Of a stretch of 64,000 bases of DNA, positions 17,063 to 25,795 are shown piece by piece. The position numbers and the translations under genes are program-made. The notes beneath the pieces are model-generated. The model saw only the letters and a list, made by a program, of their open reading frames with translations. It did no database searches and had not been told where the DNA came from. Each line of letters begins with the position of its first letter. The first letter of the stretch is position 1. The stretch covers positions 1-64,000 of the forward strand of contig NZ_FOKK01000015.1 in the NCBI RefSeq assembly GCF_900112005.1, written 5' to 3'. Source of the DNA: Algoriphagus aquimarinus. GTDB lineage: Bacteria; Bacteroidota; Bacteroidia; Cytophagales; Cyclobacteriaceae.

Positions 17063-17246
17063 GTATTCTTTGAAAACTATTTCTACTTGTCCAGTTGTGA
17101 ATTTCACAGCTGGACTTTTTTTTATTCCTTTTAATTCATAAAAAATATATATTTAAACTACTGAACGCCAACGCATAACTACACTTTTGTATCGAGAGCC
17201 ATTAGTATTAAGATTTTGGCTCATTGTCAATTAAGATTGGTATTTT

Positions 17247-17957
17247 ATGAAGCTTTTCCCAAAACTCCATTTGTGGTTAATACTACCATTTGTTATCACA
17301 TTAATAGGATTTCAAGGCTACTGGTTTAGCTTTAAAAATGCCCCATTGCATTGGCATTTGCATGGACTCTCAGCCACTTTTTGGTATGTATGTTTGATTA
17401 TTCAGCCTTGGATTTACCACAATCGACCTATTCAAATTCATAGAAAAGTAGGTATGCTTTCACTACTTATAGCTGGATTTCTCATTGCTTCTGCACTGAA
17501 TATGATCCTGATAAGCTTACCTAACATGAGCGAATTCTCTCCTCTTTATCCTGTTAGGTACAGTCTTGCATTTGTAGATTTGATTTCAATTTCTGGCTTC
17601 ACCTTGTCGATAGCACTTGCCATAGTCTACGCTCGAAATACACAAGTACATGCCCGATGGATGATTTCGACGGTATTTTGGGTTTTGGCTCCTGGCACTG
17701 TACGGTTCTCATTCATTCCATTAGATGCCATATTTCAGCCCAAGAAATTTTCTGACTTCCCATTTGAATGGACTGATGTTTTCATCTGGAATGAAGTACT
17801 AATTATTCTGATTATACTATTTCTGATGATTAGAGACTACATCAAAGATCAAAAAATCTATTTCCCCTATGTTTTGATCTTAATAGCAAATGTTCTTTTC
17901 ATTCCCATCATCACTGGTTTAAAAGATGCAGCTTGGTTGAGGTCGTTCTTTGACTGA
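17247..17957 (+). CDS. polytopic membrane protein, function unknown
   Basis: 236 residues with about six or seven hydrophobic segments. Conserved-looking histidines sit at membrane edges (HWHLHGLSATFW, YHNRPIQIHRKVG, HARWM). This His pattern resembles small membrane proteins of the DUF2306/cytochrome b561-like kind, where such residues could bind heme, but that is a resemblance only. Single gene, ended by a strong hairpin terminator shared with the convergent M28 peptidase. Confidence 0.75.
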   Translation: MKLFPKLHLWLILPFVITLIGFQGYWFSFKNAPLHWHLHGLSATFWYVCLIIQPWIYHNRPIQIHRKVGMLSLLIAGFLIASALNMILISLPNMSEFSPLYPVRYSLAFVDLISISGFTLSIALAIVYARNTQVHARWMISTVFWVLAPGTVRFSFIPLDAIFQPKKFSDFPFEWTDVFIWNEVLIILIILFLMIRDYIKDQKIYFPYVLILIANVLFIPIITGLKDAAWLRSFFD

Positions 17958-17977
17958 ATAAAAAACTCATTAAAGTA

Positions 17978-18016
17978 AAAAGACATCCTAAAACAATGAT
18001 TTTTAGGATGTCTTTT
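17978..18016. terminator. bidirectional intrinsic terminator
   Basis: Perfect 16-bp stem (17978-17993 with 18001-18016, core gacatcct/aggatgtc) with 7-nt loop and T-run, between two convergent genes. Confidence 0.88.
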
Positions 18017-18055
18017 TTTTTAAAATCAAAAATCTATCACTCTTATAATTAGCTA

Positions 18056-19300
18056 CTATAAAGTAACCTTCACTTCCTTTTTCTCCCCTCCTCTTTCATA
18101 ACCAAGAAGTACTTCGTCCCCTTTCTGGAAAGCACTCAATGCTCGCATGTAACTCATCATATCCACAATAGTGGAATCGCCCATCTGAATAACTACATCA
18201 CCTTTTAACAAACCAGCGGCTTGAGCAGGTTTGTCCTCTGACACACCGTCTATACGCATACCTTTTCCATCGTATAGATAATCCGGCACTACACCCAAGG
18301 AAACTGTAAATCGAGGAGAGTCGCCAGTGCTGTCTTTCGTCTTAGTGAAAGCAAGTTTTGGCTCAGCATCTAATTGATCAACCAAACGATCGATGTATTT
18401 CACCACAAGCAATAATCCATCATAATTGATCAATTCTGAATCGTCGGAAGGCTTGTGATAATCTTCATGCTGACCAGTGAAAAAGTGTAATACAGGCAAA
18501 TCCTGAAGGTAAAACGATGTATGATCAGAAGGACCAACACCGGATTCTGAAGTAACCAATTTAAGGGTGTCCGTATTTGCCAATTCCAAGGAAGTAACGA
18601 AGCTCGGGCTAGTTCCAACGCCATTAATAGCTAAAGTTTTTTCACCATTCAAGCGCCCGACCATATCCATGTTGATCATGTAATTAACCTTGGTAAGGTC
18701 AATTGTAGGATTTTTCACGAAGTAATTTGATCCCCAAAGACCATTTTCCTCACCTGAGAAAGCTATAAAAAGGAAGTTGCTCTTGTGCTGCTCGTGCTTC
18801 AAGATTCTCGCCAAAGCTACCAACGCAGCTGTGCCGCTGGCATTGTCATCGGCTCCATTATGGATTGCGGAATCGCCTCGATGTAGAGATCCGTTTCCAC
18901 CCATTCCCAAGTGATCAAAGTGTGCCCCAATCACTATAGTATTCTCAGACTTGTTATCGATATAACCAATCACATTTCTACCAGTCACACCTTCCCCATC
19001 TGTACCGATGACAGCTTCCTCATGTGGATTCGTTGGTTTTGACACGGTAAAAGGCTGAAAATAACCTTCAGTTCCTTTGGGCTGCAATCCGATTTCTTTG
19101 AATTCTGAGGCAAGATATTCCGCTGCTTTTCGCTCTCCGTCAGTACCTATAGCACGTCCACCAAGGTCATCTGCAGCAAGAAAAGTAACATCCGCTTTCA
19201 GGCTTGCTTTCAAACTTTCATCTGTTGGGGCAGTAGAACAGCTCCAAGTGACTAGGACCAGCGCTACTGCCACTACGCTATATTTAAGTAGATATTTCAT
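18056..19300 (-). CDS. M28-family zinc aminopeptidase lipoprotein with PDZ domain
   Basis: Envelope metallopeptidase. Lipoprotein signal ends VTWSC. The M28 zinc ligands are visible in order: H in GAHFDHLG, D in GADDNASG, the catalytic Glu and ligand in EENGLWG, D in NMDMVGR and H near the end of the domain (VLHFFTG). A C-terminal PDZ domain (about residues 320-414, MRIDGVSEDKPAQAAGL) probably positions peptide substrates. ATGs at 19312 and 19300 are both possible; 19300 is preferred because a -7 element at 19320-19327 would put transcription start near 19313. Confidence 0.93.
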   Translation of the reverse strand: MKYLLKYSVVAVALVLVTWSCSTAPTDESLKASLKADVTFLAADDLGGRAIGTDGERKAAEYLASEFKEIGLQPKGTEGYFQPFTVSKPTNPHEEAVIGTDGEGVTGRNVIGYIDNKSENTIVIGAHFDHLGMGGNGSLHRGDSAIHNGADDNASGTAALVALARILKHEQHKSNFLFIAFSGEENGLWGSNYFVKNPTIDLTKVNYMINMDMVGRLNGEKTLAINGVGTSPSFVTSLELANTDTLKLVTSESGVGPSDHTSFYLQDLPVLHFFTGQHEDYHKPSDDSELINYDGLLLVVKYIDRLVDQLDAEPKLAFTKTKDSTGDSPRFTVSLGVVPDYLYDGKGMRIDGVSEDKPAQAAGLLKGDVVIQMGDSTIVDMMSYMRALSAFQKGDEVLLGYERGGEKKEVKVTL

Positions 19301-19319
19301 GTCTTTTATCATATTTCGT

Positions 19320-19343
19320 CAAAGGTAATAAATGGTAACTTTG
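19320..19343. promoter_or_regulatory. divergent overlapping promoters
   Basis: Minus strand: TTG (19351-19349), 21 nt, TACCTTTG (19327-19320), driving the M28 gene. Plus strand: TAACTTTG (19336-19343), 30 nt before the next gene's ATG. Both match the Bacteroidota TAnnTTTG consensus. The two elements are 8 bp apart, so polymerases cannot occupy both at once. Confidence 0.55.
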
Positions 19344-19372
19344 CGCAGCAATTCTAAAAATTCAAATCCATA

Positions 19373-20482
19373 ATGAGACAAATCCTTGTTGCCCTGCTGC
19401 TACTTTCTTTTGCCTGCAGCTCAAAAACAGACGTTCAAAATGAAGCCCAAACTGAAGTGCATTCTGCTTCAGATTCTTTACTTCTGACTCCAGAAGAAAT
19501 GAAGTATCTAAAAAACATCAAGCAACTGACTTTCGGAGGCAATAATGCCGAAGCATATTGGTCATTTGATGATTCTATGCTGGTTTTTCAATCTGACTAT
19601 GCCGAGTGGGGAGTGGAATGTGATCAGGTTTATTATACAAATTGGAAAACCGATGATTTACAGAATAACAAGCCGAAGCTTCTAAGCACAGGTTTGGGAA
19701 GGACGACATGTTCTTATTTCCTTCCAGACAATAAAAGTATTGTCTATGCATCTACACATTTGGGTGGTGATAATTGCCCGCCTGTACCAGAGCGCAGAAC
19801 GGATGGGAAATACGTTTGGCCTATCTATGATTCCTTTGATATTTTCACAGCAGACATGAATGGAAACATTCTCTCCCAACTGACAAATGAACCTGGATAC
19901 GACGCTGAAGCGACAGTTTCTCCTAAAGGAGATAAAATCGTTTTCACTTCTTTGAGAACTGGTGATTTGGAGCTCTACACAATGAATATAGATGGTTCAG
20001 ATGTGAAACAAATCACTTCTGATTTAGGATATGATGGTGGAGCTTTTTTCTCTCCTGATGGAAGTAAAATCATCTGGAGAGCCTCTCGACCAACTTCAGT
20101 TGAAGACGTCAAAGAATACAAAGACTTACTTAATGAAGGTTTAGTAATGCCAACAAGCATGGAACTATATGTAGCAAATGCAGATGGAACCGATGTGAAA
20201 AAAATCACAGATCTTGGCAAAGCCAACTGGGCGCCATTCTTCCACCCCTCTGGAGAAAAAATCATTTTTGCTTCAAACCATCAAACTGAAAGAGGCTATC
20301 CATTCAACTTATTTATGATCAACCTAGACGGAACCGGTCTTACGCGAATCACACATGACGGGACTTTCGATGCTTTCCCAGTGTTCTCAAATGATGGAAA
20401 ATACTTGGTTTTCTCCTCCAATAGAAACAATGGAGGCACTAGAGACACCAACCTATTTGTAGCTGAATGGATTGGAGGCTGA
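19373..20482 (+). CDS. TolB-like PD40 beta-propeller lipoprotein
   Basis: 369 residues. Lipoprotein signal peptide ends LLSFAC. The body is built from repeated WD40-like PD40 blades: ATVSPKGDKIVFTSLRTGDLELYTMN, then similar segments near FFSPDGSKIIWRASR, FFHPSGEKIIFASNH and VFSNDGKYLVFSSNR. Such domains bind proteins or peptides at the envelope; no catalytic domain is fused. Divergent from the M28 peptidase with a shared promoter region, so the two may be regulated together. Function otherwise unknown. Confidence 0.85.
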   Translation: MRQILVALLLLSFACSSKTDVQNEAQTEVHSASDSLLLTPEEMKYLKNIKQLTFGGNNAEAYWSFDDSMLVFQSDYAEWGVECDQVYYTNWKTDDLQNNKPKLLSTGLGRTTCSYFLPDNKSIVYASTHLGGDNCPPVPERRTDGKYVWPIYDSFDIFTADMNGNILSQLTNEPGYDAEATVSPKGDKIVFTSLRTGDLELYTMNIDGSDVKQITSDLGYDGGAFFSPDGSKIIWRASRPTSVEDVKEYKDLLNEGLVMPTSMELYVANADGTDVKKITDLGKANWAPFFHPSGEKIIFASNHQTERGYPFNLFMINLDGTGLTRITHDGTFDAFPVFSNDGKYLVFSSNRNNGGTRDTNLFVAEWIGG

Positions 20483-20504
20483 TCTCTAAAATCATCTTAA
20501 TAAC

Positions 20505-20532
20505 AAAAGACCGTCAGTATGGCGGTCTTTTT
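20505..20532 (+). terminator. intrinsic terminator
   Basis: Stem aaaagaccg / cggtctttt with a 9-nt loop and T-run, just after the PD40 lipoprotein gene. Confidence 0.82.
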
Positions 20533-20567
20533 GTTTCTAATATTCTCTAACCTACTGGAAAGTCACT

Positions 20568-21032
20568 ATGAAAGCTCTTACAACAGTATTTTTCGCATTA
20601 TTAGTATGTGTAGCCTGCAAAGCTCCTAAAGAAGATTCCCCAATTGAAGTGGCATTTTCCCCAGATGCCGAACACATTGAAGAAATCAATACGGAATGTT
20701 TCAGATACGTGGGAAACAAAGACACTGTCCTACTTGCAACACATATAGATGGAACAAATATCACGGGTACCCTTGACTATGCACTGTTTGAAAAAGATAA
20801 AAACAGTGGAACAATAGAGGGAGTAATTAGAGATAATAGAATAATCGCAGAGTATACTTTTATGTCAGAAGGAGTTGCCTCAAAACGTCAAGTTGTCTTC
20901 AAGAATACTGACGAAGGCTGGAAAGAGGGTTTTGGTGAAATGAAAACTGTGGATGGAGTTCCTGTTCAGGTCAATATTGACTCACTGGATTATACTCACA
21001 AAATGGCCCTAACTCCAATTCCCTGCGACTAA
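20568..21032 (+). CDS. small lipoprotein, function unknown
   Basis: 154 residues. Signal peptide ends CVACK, a clear lipobox. The body is rich in beta-strand-like sequence (TGTLDYALFEKDKNSGTIEG, RQVVFKNTDEGWKEGFGEM) with two later cysteines. No family was recognised. Bacteroidota carry many lipoproteins of this kind with a predicted lipocalin-like or eight-stranded fold, but no motif here proves one. Confidence 0.75.
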   Translation: MKALTTVFFALLVCVACKAPKEDSPIEVAFSPDAEHIEEINTECFRYVGNKDTVLLATHIDGTNITGTLDYALFEKDKNSGTIEGVIRDNRIIAEYTFMSEGVASKRQVVFKNTDEGWKEGFGEMKTVDGVPVQVNIDSLDYTHKMALTPIPCD

Positions 21033-21161
21033 AGTCCACTTCCATCAATTTGCCATTCTCACCTCAATTCCCTAATTTCTAAGCTCAACCCACCCATAAC
21101 AACCTTTTTCAGTGGCTGAATTTTCAGTCCATATACTACTTATCCTTTTTAACTTGAGTTT

Positions 21162-22088
21162 ATGAAATATTATACCCGCTTGGTTATCCCTTTATTGGTG
21201 ACACTTGCTCTTGCCTTTTCCAAGCTTTATTATGGAGAAGAGTCGAAAGACTGGGAGGGAGTATGGTCTTATTTGCCTAATATCAATACTGTATTAATTA
21301 TATGCGGCTTTACTTGGTGCCTGCTAGTATTAATGCAGATTTTGAAAAAACTCTTCATCAAGCAATATGATATTTCGCAAGAGGACAATCTAAAAGCTAG
21401 GAAGGTTCTCACTCAGATAAATATCCTCGTGAAGGTGGCTAATTTTATCATTATACTCCTTGGGATAGGTTTGATATTGATTTCTTTCGAATCAGTCAGA
21501 AAAGTAGGAGTCGGATTTTTTGCTTCTGCTGGTGTGGCTGGCATAATCATAGGTTTTTCTGCGCAGAAGGCTATCGGAACTCTGATTGCCGGCATTCAAA
21601 TAGCTATCACACAGCCATTTCGTCTTGAAGATGCCGTGGTAGTGGAAGGTGAATGGGGATGGATTGAGGAAATTAACCTGAATTATATTGTAGTGAGAAT
21701 CTGGGATATGCGGAGGCTCGTACTTCCGACTACTTACTTTTTGGAAACTCCATTTCAAAACTGGACCCGAACCTCAGCAGATTTACTCGGCTCAGTTTTC
21801 CTATACACGGATTACACGATTCCTTTCGATGAGCTACGCAAAGAGTTAGATAGAATTCTTGAAACCACTCCTCTTTGGGACAAAAAAGTGAAAGTCCTGC
21901 AGGTGTCTGATGCGAAAGAATTCACTGTAGAAACGCGTATTTTGGTCAGTGCCAAAAATTCACCTACTGCATGGGATTTACGGGTTTTTGTAAGAGAAAA
22001 AATGATAGAATTTATTCAGAAAAATTATCCTGAAAGCCTTCCTAAGACCAGAATTGAGATGACTCAAAAAGATATCAATAAAGCATGA
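21162..22088 (+). CDS. MscS-family mechanosensitive channel
   Basis: 308 residues. Three N-terminal hydrophobic segments followed by the MscS pore helix and beta domain: ASAGVAGIIIGFSAQKAIGTLIAG is the Gly/Ala-rich pore region, then ITQPFRLEDAVVVEG and a C-terminal alpha/beta vestibule. Likely a small-conductance channel that releases solutes on osmotic downshock. ATG 21162. The stop overlaps the ATG of a broken ORF (ATGA), suggesting that an intact second gene once followed in the same transcript. Confidence 0.92.
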   Translation: MKYYTRLVIPLLVTLALAFSKLYYGEESKDWEGVWSYLPNINTVLIICGFTWCLLVLMQILKKLFIKQYDISQEDNLKARKVLTQINILVKVANFIIILLGIGLILISFESVRKVGVGFFASAGVAGIIIGFSAQKAIGTLIAGIQIAITQPFRLEDAVVVEGEWGWIEEINLNYIVVRIWDMRRLVLPTTYFLETPFQNWTRTSADLLGSVFLYTDYTIPFDELRKELDRILETTPLWDKKVKVLQVSDAKEFTVETRILVSAKNSPTAWDLRVFVREKMIEFIQKNYPESLPKTRIEMTQKDINKA

Positions 22089-22212
22089 CGTACCAATTGC
22101 TGATGTATAGCCACTTGGCAACAGTAGTTCCCTGCATTTTTTTGGGAGCGTATATACTCGCTGCAAGAAAAGGCACCTATTTCATCGAAGTGATGTGAAT
22201 AGTCGTGTTTAA
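22085..22212 (+). pseudogene. frameshifted remnant of a DUF2306-like membrane protein
   Basis: ATG 22085 overlaps the mscS stop and encodes 37 residues (MYSHLATVVPCIFLGAYIL, RKGT) that resemble the N-terminus of small DUF2306-type membrane proteins; it stops at 22198. In another frame, H-R-S follows at 22183-22191, which is what the family normally shows after KGTP(I/L), before a second stop at 22212. I read this as one or more frameshifts and loss of the 3' part. The family identification rests on a short stretch. Confidence 0.55.
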
Positions 22213-22314
22213 AGGAAGTGATTTTCAGGATATCTCAAAGTATTTCCTGATCATGATCGGCTAAGCAGTGTTCTTTAATTTGAGCAATTCTAAATTATCG
22301 AAAGACTCCCTAAA

Positions 22315-23340
22315 TCAATATTTAAAGCAAGGCATAGAGGTTGTTCTGCCAGCTCCACGCTTATTAGTAGCAAGGAAGCTAAAGCGTAAACTGATCTCAT
22401 TTGCTCCGCCTGTGTTCGCGTTTCCCAAAGAAGACAAGGTGAAATCATGGCTATAGCCAATGTCTAAACCTCCACCAAGAGATATCCCTACTAGGCCAAT
22501 GATAGCTTCGTGATTTGGCATATCATCTTTCTGTACAGGAATTCCTCTATACCAAACACCCAAAACAAGAGGCTGTATATTTATCTGAGCCCCCATATCT
22601 AGCTGAGAAAAAGCACCTTGATTCTTATAATTAAATGCTAAAGTCAATTCTCTTGTACCAGTTCTTTGGTTCAAAAGCTGAGATGAAGTACCACCAGAAA
22701 GGTCAAACTTCACCCCTCCATGTGCAGACACCTTAATAGGCAACTTGCTATTTTCACCATCGATGAAAGAGATGTTTGGCTGAGTCAAATGATGTCCAGC
22801 CAAGCCAAACCACATATTTTCATTGTGGTATACCATACCAAAGCTATAGTCCATAAACTGATGACTGATGCCGTCTCCAAGACTTTCTCCACTAGTACCT
22901 CCTACGGCACCAGTTTGGTCGTTGATCTGACTTCCAAAAACCATATCTCCAAAGTATGCATCGCGATCCATGTAGCTAACCTGACCACCCATTCTCAAGA
23001 ATGACCTAAAACCCAATCTCATTCTATAGGAATAGGTAGCTCCGATCTCAGTCATGCTGAGATTTGCCATACTTTGCTCAGATCTGTTTACAATCAGACC
23101 CACTCCGCTATTTGCACTGAAGATATAATGATCAGCATACGCAGAATAAGAATTGAATGACTGATCAAGACCAGGCCATTGGTTTCGGTAATTGACACCA
23201 ATCTGAGTCATTTCTGAAGCGCCAGTCATGGCAGGATTTAGATACAAAGGAGCAGCATAAAACTGCGAATACTGAATGTCCTGTGCACTTAAATTTAAGC
23301 TTAATAAGCTTAGGGTGATAAGCAAATAAACGTTTTTCAT
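22315..23340 (-). CDS. PorP/SprF family type IX secretion membrane protein
   Basis: 341 residues. Signal peptide ends LNLSAQ, then the family hallmark QYSQFYAAPLYLNPAMTG and NYRNQWPGL. Beta-barrel outer-membrane proteins of this family assist secretion or surface retention of T9SS substrates that carry type-B C-terminal domains. Its start is 1 nt from the stop of the CHU_C protein gene, and PorP/SprF-substrate pairs like this are typical. About 60% alike by eye to the protein at 25796-26839. Confidence 0.95.
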   Translation of the reverse strand: MKNVYLLITLSLLSLNLSAQDIQYSQFYAAPLYLNPAMTGASEMTQIGVNYRNQWPGLDQSFNSYSAYADHYIFSANSGVGLIVNRSEQSMANLSMTEIGATYSYRMRLGFRSFLRMGGQVSYMDRDAYFGDMVFGSQINDQTGAVGGTSGESLGDGISHQFMDYSFGMVYHNENMWFGLAGHHLTQPNISFIDGENSKLPIKVSAHGGVKFDLSGGTSSQLLNQRTGTRELTLAFNYKNQGAFSQLDMGAQINIQPLVLGVWYRGIPVQKDDMPNHEAIIGLVGISLGGGLDIGYSHDFTLSSLGNANTGGANEISLRFSFLATNKRGAGRTTSMPCFKY

Positions 23341-23341
23341 A

Positions 23342-25414
23342 TTAACGAATTAGGGTAACTCCTCCTGTTCGGGTAAACAGTTGACCATCTCTAGAAGTGT
23401 AAGTAATCTGGTATAGGTAATTGCCAGGGGGTGAAACCTGACCTTGATAAACACCATCCCAGCCCTTGGATTCAAGGCCTGAAACGGAATACATTTTTTC
23501 TCCCCATGTATTGAAGATATCCATGGAGAAGGTGGAGACAGCTCTGAGTTTAGGGATAAACGTGTCGTTCAGACCGTCACCATTTGGGGTGAAAGCATTA
23601 GGTATGGCAATAAACTCTAAGGGTGTATTTACTTGGATGATATTTTTCTCAATACTAGAACAGCCATAAATATCATAAGCTGTAAGGGTGACTTCGAACA
23701 TTCCAGAGGTTTGGAAAATGTGGATAGGGTCTTTCTCTTTAGATGCATTGCCATCTCCAAAAGACCATTCCCACCCTATAAAATCATCTGAAATAACGCT
23801 TTCAAAAATGATTTCTTCATCTACTTGAACTTCAGGCTCACTGCTGATTTCTAACTTTCTATAGTCGAAATCCAATCTTCCAGCCTTATTTATTTGACTC
23901 GGAAAATCTACGCGCACTTCAGTTTGAGAAGTACATCCCAAAGCATCTGTCACATTCACTTTCAAGCTGCCAGACGAATGGAAATTAATCTCTCGAGTAG
24001 CCTCTTCGCCTGAACTCCAGCTGATTTGGTAAGGCTGAACTCCTCCTTTGATCGAAACCCAAGCTACTCCAGTGATGGCACCGATGGCACAGTCAACATC
24101 TAAGACTGTTTCGATTCTTGCTTGTAAAGCTTGCGCTTCTGCAATAGTAAATGTCTTAGTCACATTGCAGCCACTTTCATCAGATACAGAGAGGTGATAG
24201 GTTCCTGCAGATAAATTCTCTCTATTTAGACCAGCTGATGGATCATCGGACCACTTAGTGCTATATTTTCCTGAAGCTCCTTTTATCGCTAAATGAATAG
24301 ACCCAGCACTTGACCCAGCACACGCAGCTTTAGTTTGATCTAGAACCTCTAGCTCTAGAGCGGAATCGGTACCCACAGTAAATTTCTTTTCTACCGTACA
24401 CCCAAAGGCATCAGTCACAATCAAAGAGTAATCGCCAGCATTCACATCACCTAATTTGGAAGTGCTCTGACCATTATTCCACTTATACATGTAAGGAGCA
24501 GTTCCTCCTTGTACACTCACTTGAATTGATCCATTACCAGCTCCAGCACAGCTCTCAGGCTGAACAGTTTCTTTAAGTCCCATCTGAGTAGCCGCCTTGA
24601 CAGCATAAGATGCTTGGAATGAGCAACCCGTTTGATCTTTTATTATTACACTATAGTCTCCTTCAGTAATATTGATAAGATCTTTGGAAGTTGATCCGTT
24701 GCTCCATTGATAAGTATATGGTGCTTGACCACCTTTCACACTTAGGTTAATAGAACCGTTGCTTAGTCCTGAACATCCTAGGTCCTGAATAGCTTCAGAA
24801 ACTTGCATTCCTTCAGAAGCGGCTTTGATTTCGAACGTAGTGGTAATGTCACAATTGAATTTGTCTGCCACAGTTACAGAATAAGATCCTGGCTCCAAAT
24901 TAGTAGCTTCCCAAGTATCCGTCAGTCCATTGCTCCACGTAACTCTATAAGGCTCGCCTCTTCCTACTTTTACGCTAATCTTTGCAGAGCCATCATTACC
25001 CGAACTACAGCTAGCATCCGCCTTCTCCACTGGATTTAGAATCAAAGGATAAGGTGGCTGAACTACGATTCTTTCGGTATGGACTGTACCTACTGCATCA
25101 GTAATTACTACTGTGTATGTTCCTGAATAAAGGTCCGTACGGTCTTTGGTAGTTTGTAAGGTATTCCAACGATAAGTATATGGAGCTACTCCACCTTGCA
25201 CATCAAGTATGATATGTCCTTTTTCAGCATGAGAGCAAAGAGCAAGCTTTCCCGAAACCCCAACTGTTATTCCTTTAGTAGCAAAAATTCTATTGTTATC
25301 AAAATTCAGTACTCCTCTTTCAATAGCATGCTGTGCTGAAACAGTAAAACTGATCATCACACTCCATAAGAGTGAGAGTATCATTAGGCAATATGTAGGA
25401 TATACCTTTTTCAA
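23342..25414 (-). CDS. SprB-repeat / gliding-motility C-terminal domain surface protein
   Basis: 690 residues. Signal peptide ends TVSAQ. About five or six SprB-like repeats (pattern Y.Y.W..G....L...G.Y.V...D..GC) fill residues ~55-480, a PKD domain follows (WSFGDGNASKEKDP, near 545-600), then a type-B T9SS sorting domain at the end (AIPNAFTPNGDGLNDTF, IFNTWGEKMY, NYLYQITY). Expected to be exported by T9SS and held at the cell surface with the neighbouring PorP/SprF protein. The frame begins at TTG 25414, which gives a Lys-Lys start to the signal peptide; the first ATG (25384) would lose those charges, so TTG is preferred. Confidence 0.92.
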   Translation of the reverse strand: MKKVYPTYCLMILSLLWSVMISFTVSAQHAIERGVLNFDNNRIFATKGITVGVSGKLALCSHAEKGHIILDVQGGVAPYTYRWNTLQTTKDRTDLYSGTYTVVITDAVGTVHTERIVVQPPYPLILNPVEKADASCSSGNDGSAKISVKVGRGEPYRVTWSNGLTDTWEATNLEPGSYSVTVADKFNCDITTTFEIKAASEGMQVSEAIQDLGCSGLSNGSINLSVKGGQAPYTYQWSNGSTSKDLINITEGDYSVIIKDQTGCSFQASYAVKAATQMGLKETVQPESCAGAGNGSIQVSVQGGTAPYMYKWNNGQSTSKLGDVNAGDYSLIVTDAFGCTVEKKFTVGTDSALELEVLDQTKAACAGSSAGSIHLAIKGASGKYSTKWSDDPSAGLNRENLSAGTYHLSVSDESGCNVTKTFTIAEAQALQARIETVLDVDCAIGAITGVAWVSIKGGVQPYQISWSSGEEATREINFHSSGSLKVNVTDALGCTSQTEVRVDFPSQINKAGRLDFDYRKLEISSEPEVQVDEEIIFESVISDDFIGWEWSFGDGNASKEKDPIHIFQTSGMFEVTLTAYDIYGCSSIEKNIIQVNTPLEFIAIPNAFTPNGDGLNDTFIPKLRAVSTFSMDIFNTWGEKMYSVSGLESKGWDGVYQGQVSPPGNYLYQITYTSRDGQLFTRTGGVTLIR

Positions 25415-25795
25415 GAGTTTTGTAGCTGTTGGAAGTTCGACGACTTTTCAACTTTCTTAATTTGTCTTACAAACGAGGATTAGTGTATTTCATTTTTAAG
25501 AACATTATTTTATGTAAATCATATACAACAAAATGATATTCTTAAATCAATAGCTTATACCGAAATAAGTGGAGAATTATTCTTAAAAACAACATTTGAC
25601 AGAAAAGCACCTAAAACGAAATGCGACTTAAAAAAGTATTACTTTTCTTAAAATATTACCATAATCAAAAAACATGTGAAATGATGCTTTTTTGTGAACA
25701 CCAAATAAAAAAAGCCTGTCATACAGGCAAATGAAAAAAAAGTATAAATATTTAAAGTTTTTTTCTTGAAAATCTATAATTGGTTACGAATCAGT
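25415..25795. other. AT-rich spacer
   Basis: Gap between the CHU_C protein gene and the second PorP/SprF gene. Very AT-rich, no ORF with gene-like sequence and no RNA gene seen. It holds the terminator of the second PorP/SprF gene (25706-25728) and presumably the promoter of the CHU_C/PorP operon, for which I found no clear -7 element. Confidence 0.5.
25706..25728 (-). terminator. intrinsic terminator of the second PorP/SprF gene
   Basis: Stem gcctgt/acaggc (25714-25719, 25723-25728) with a 3-nt loop; on the minus strand it is followed by seven T. Confidence 0.75.
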
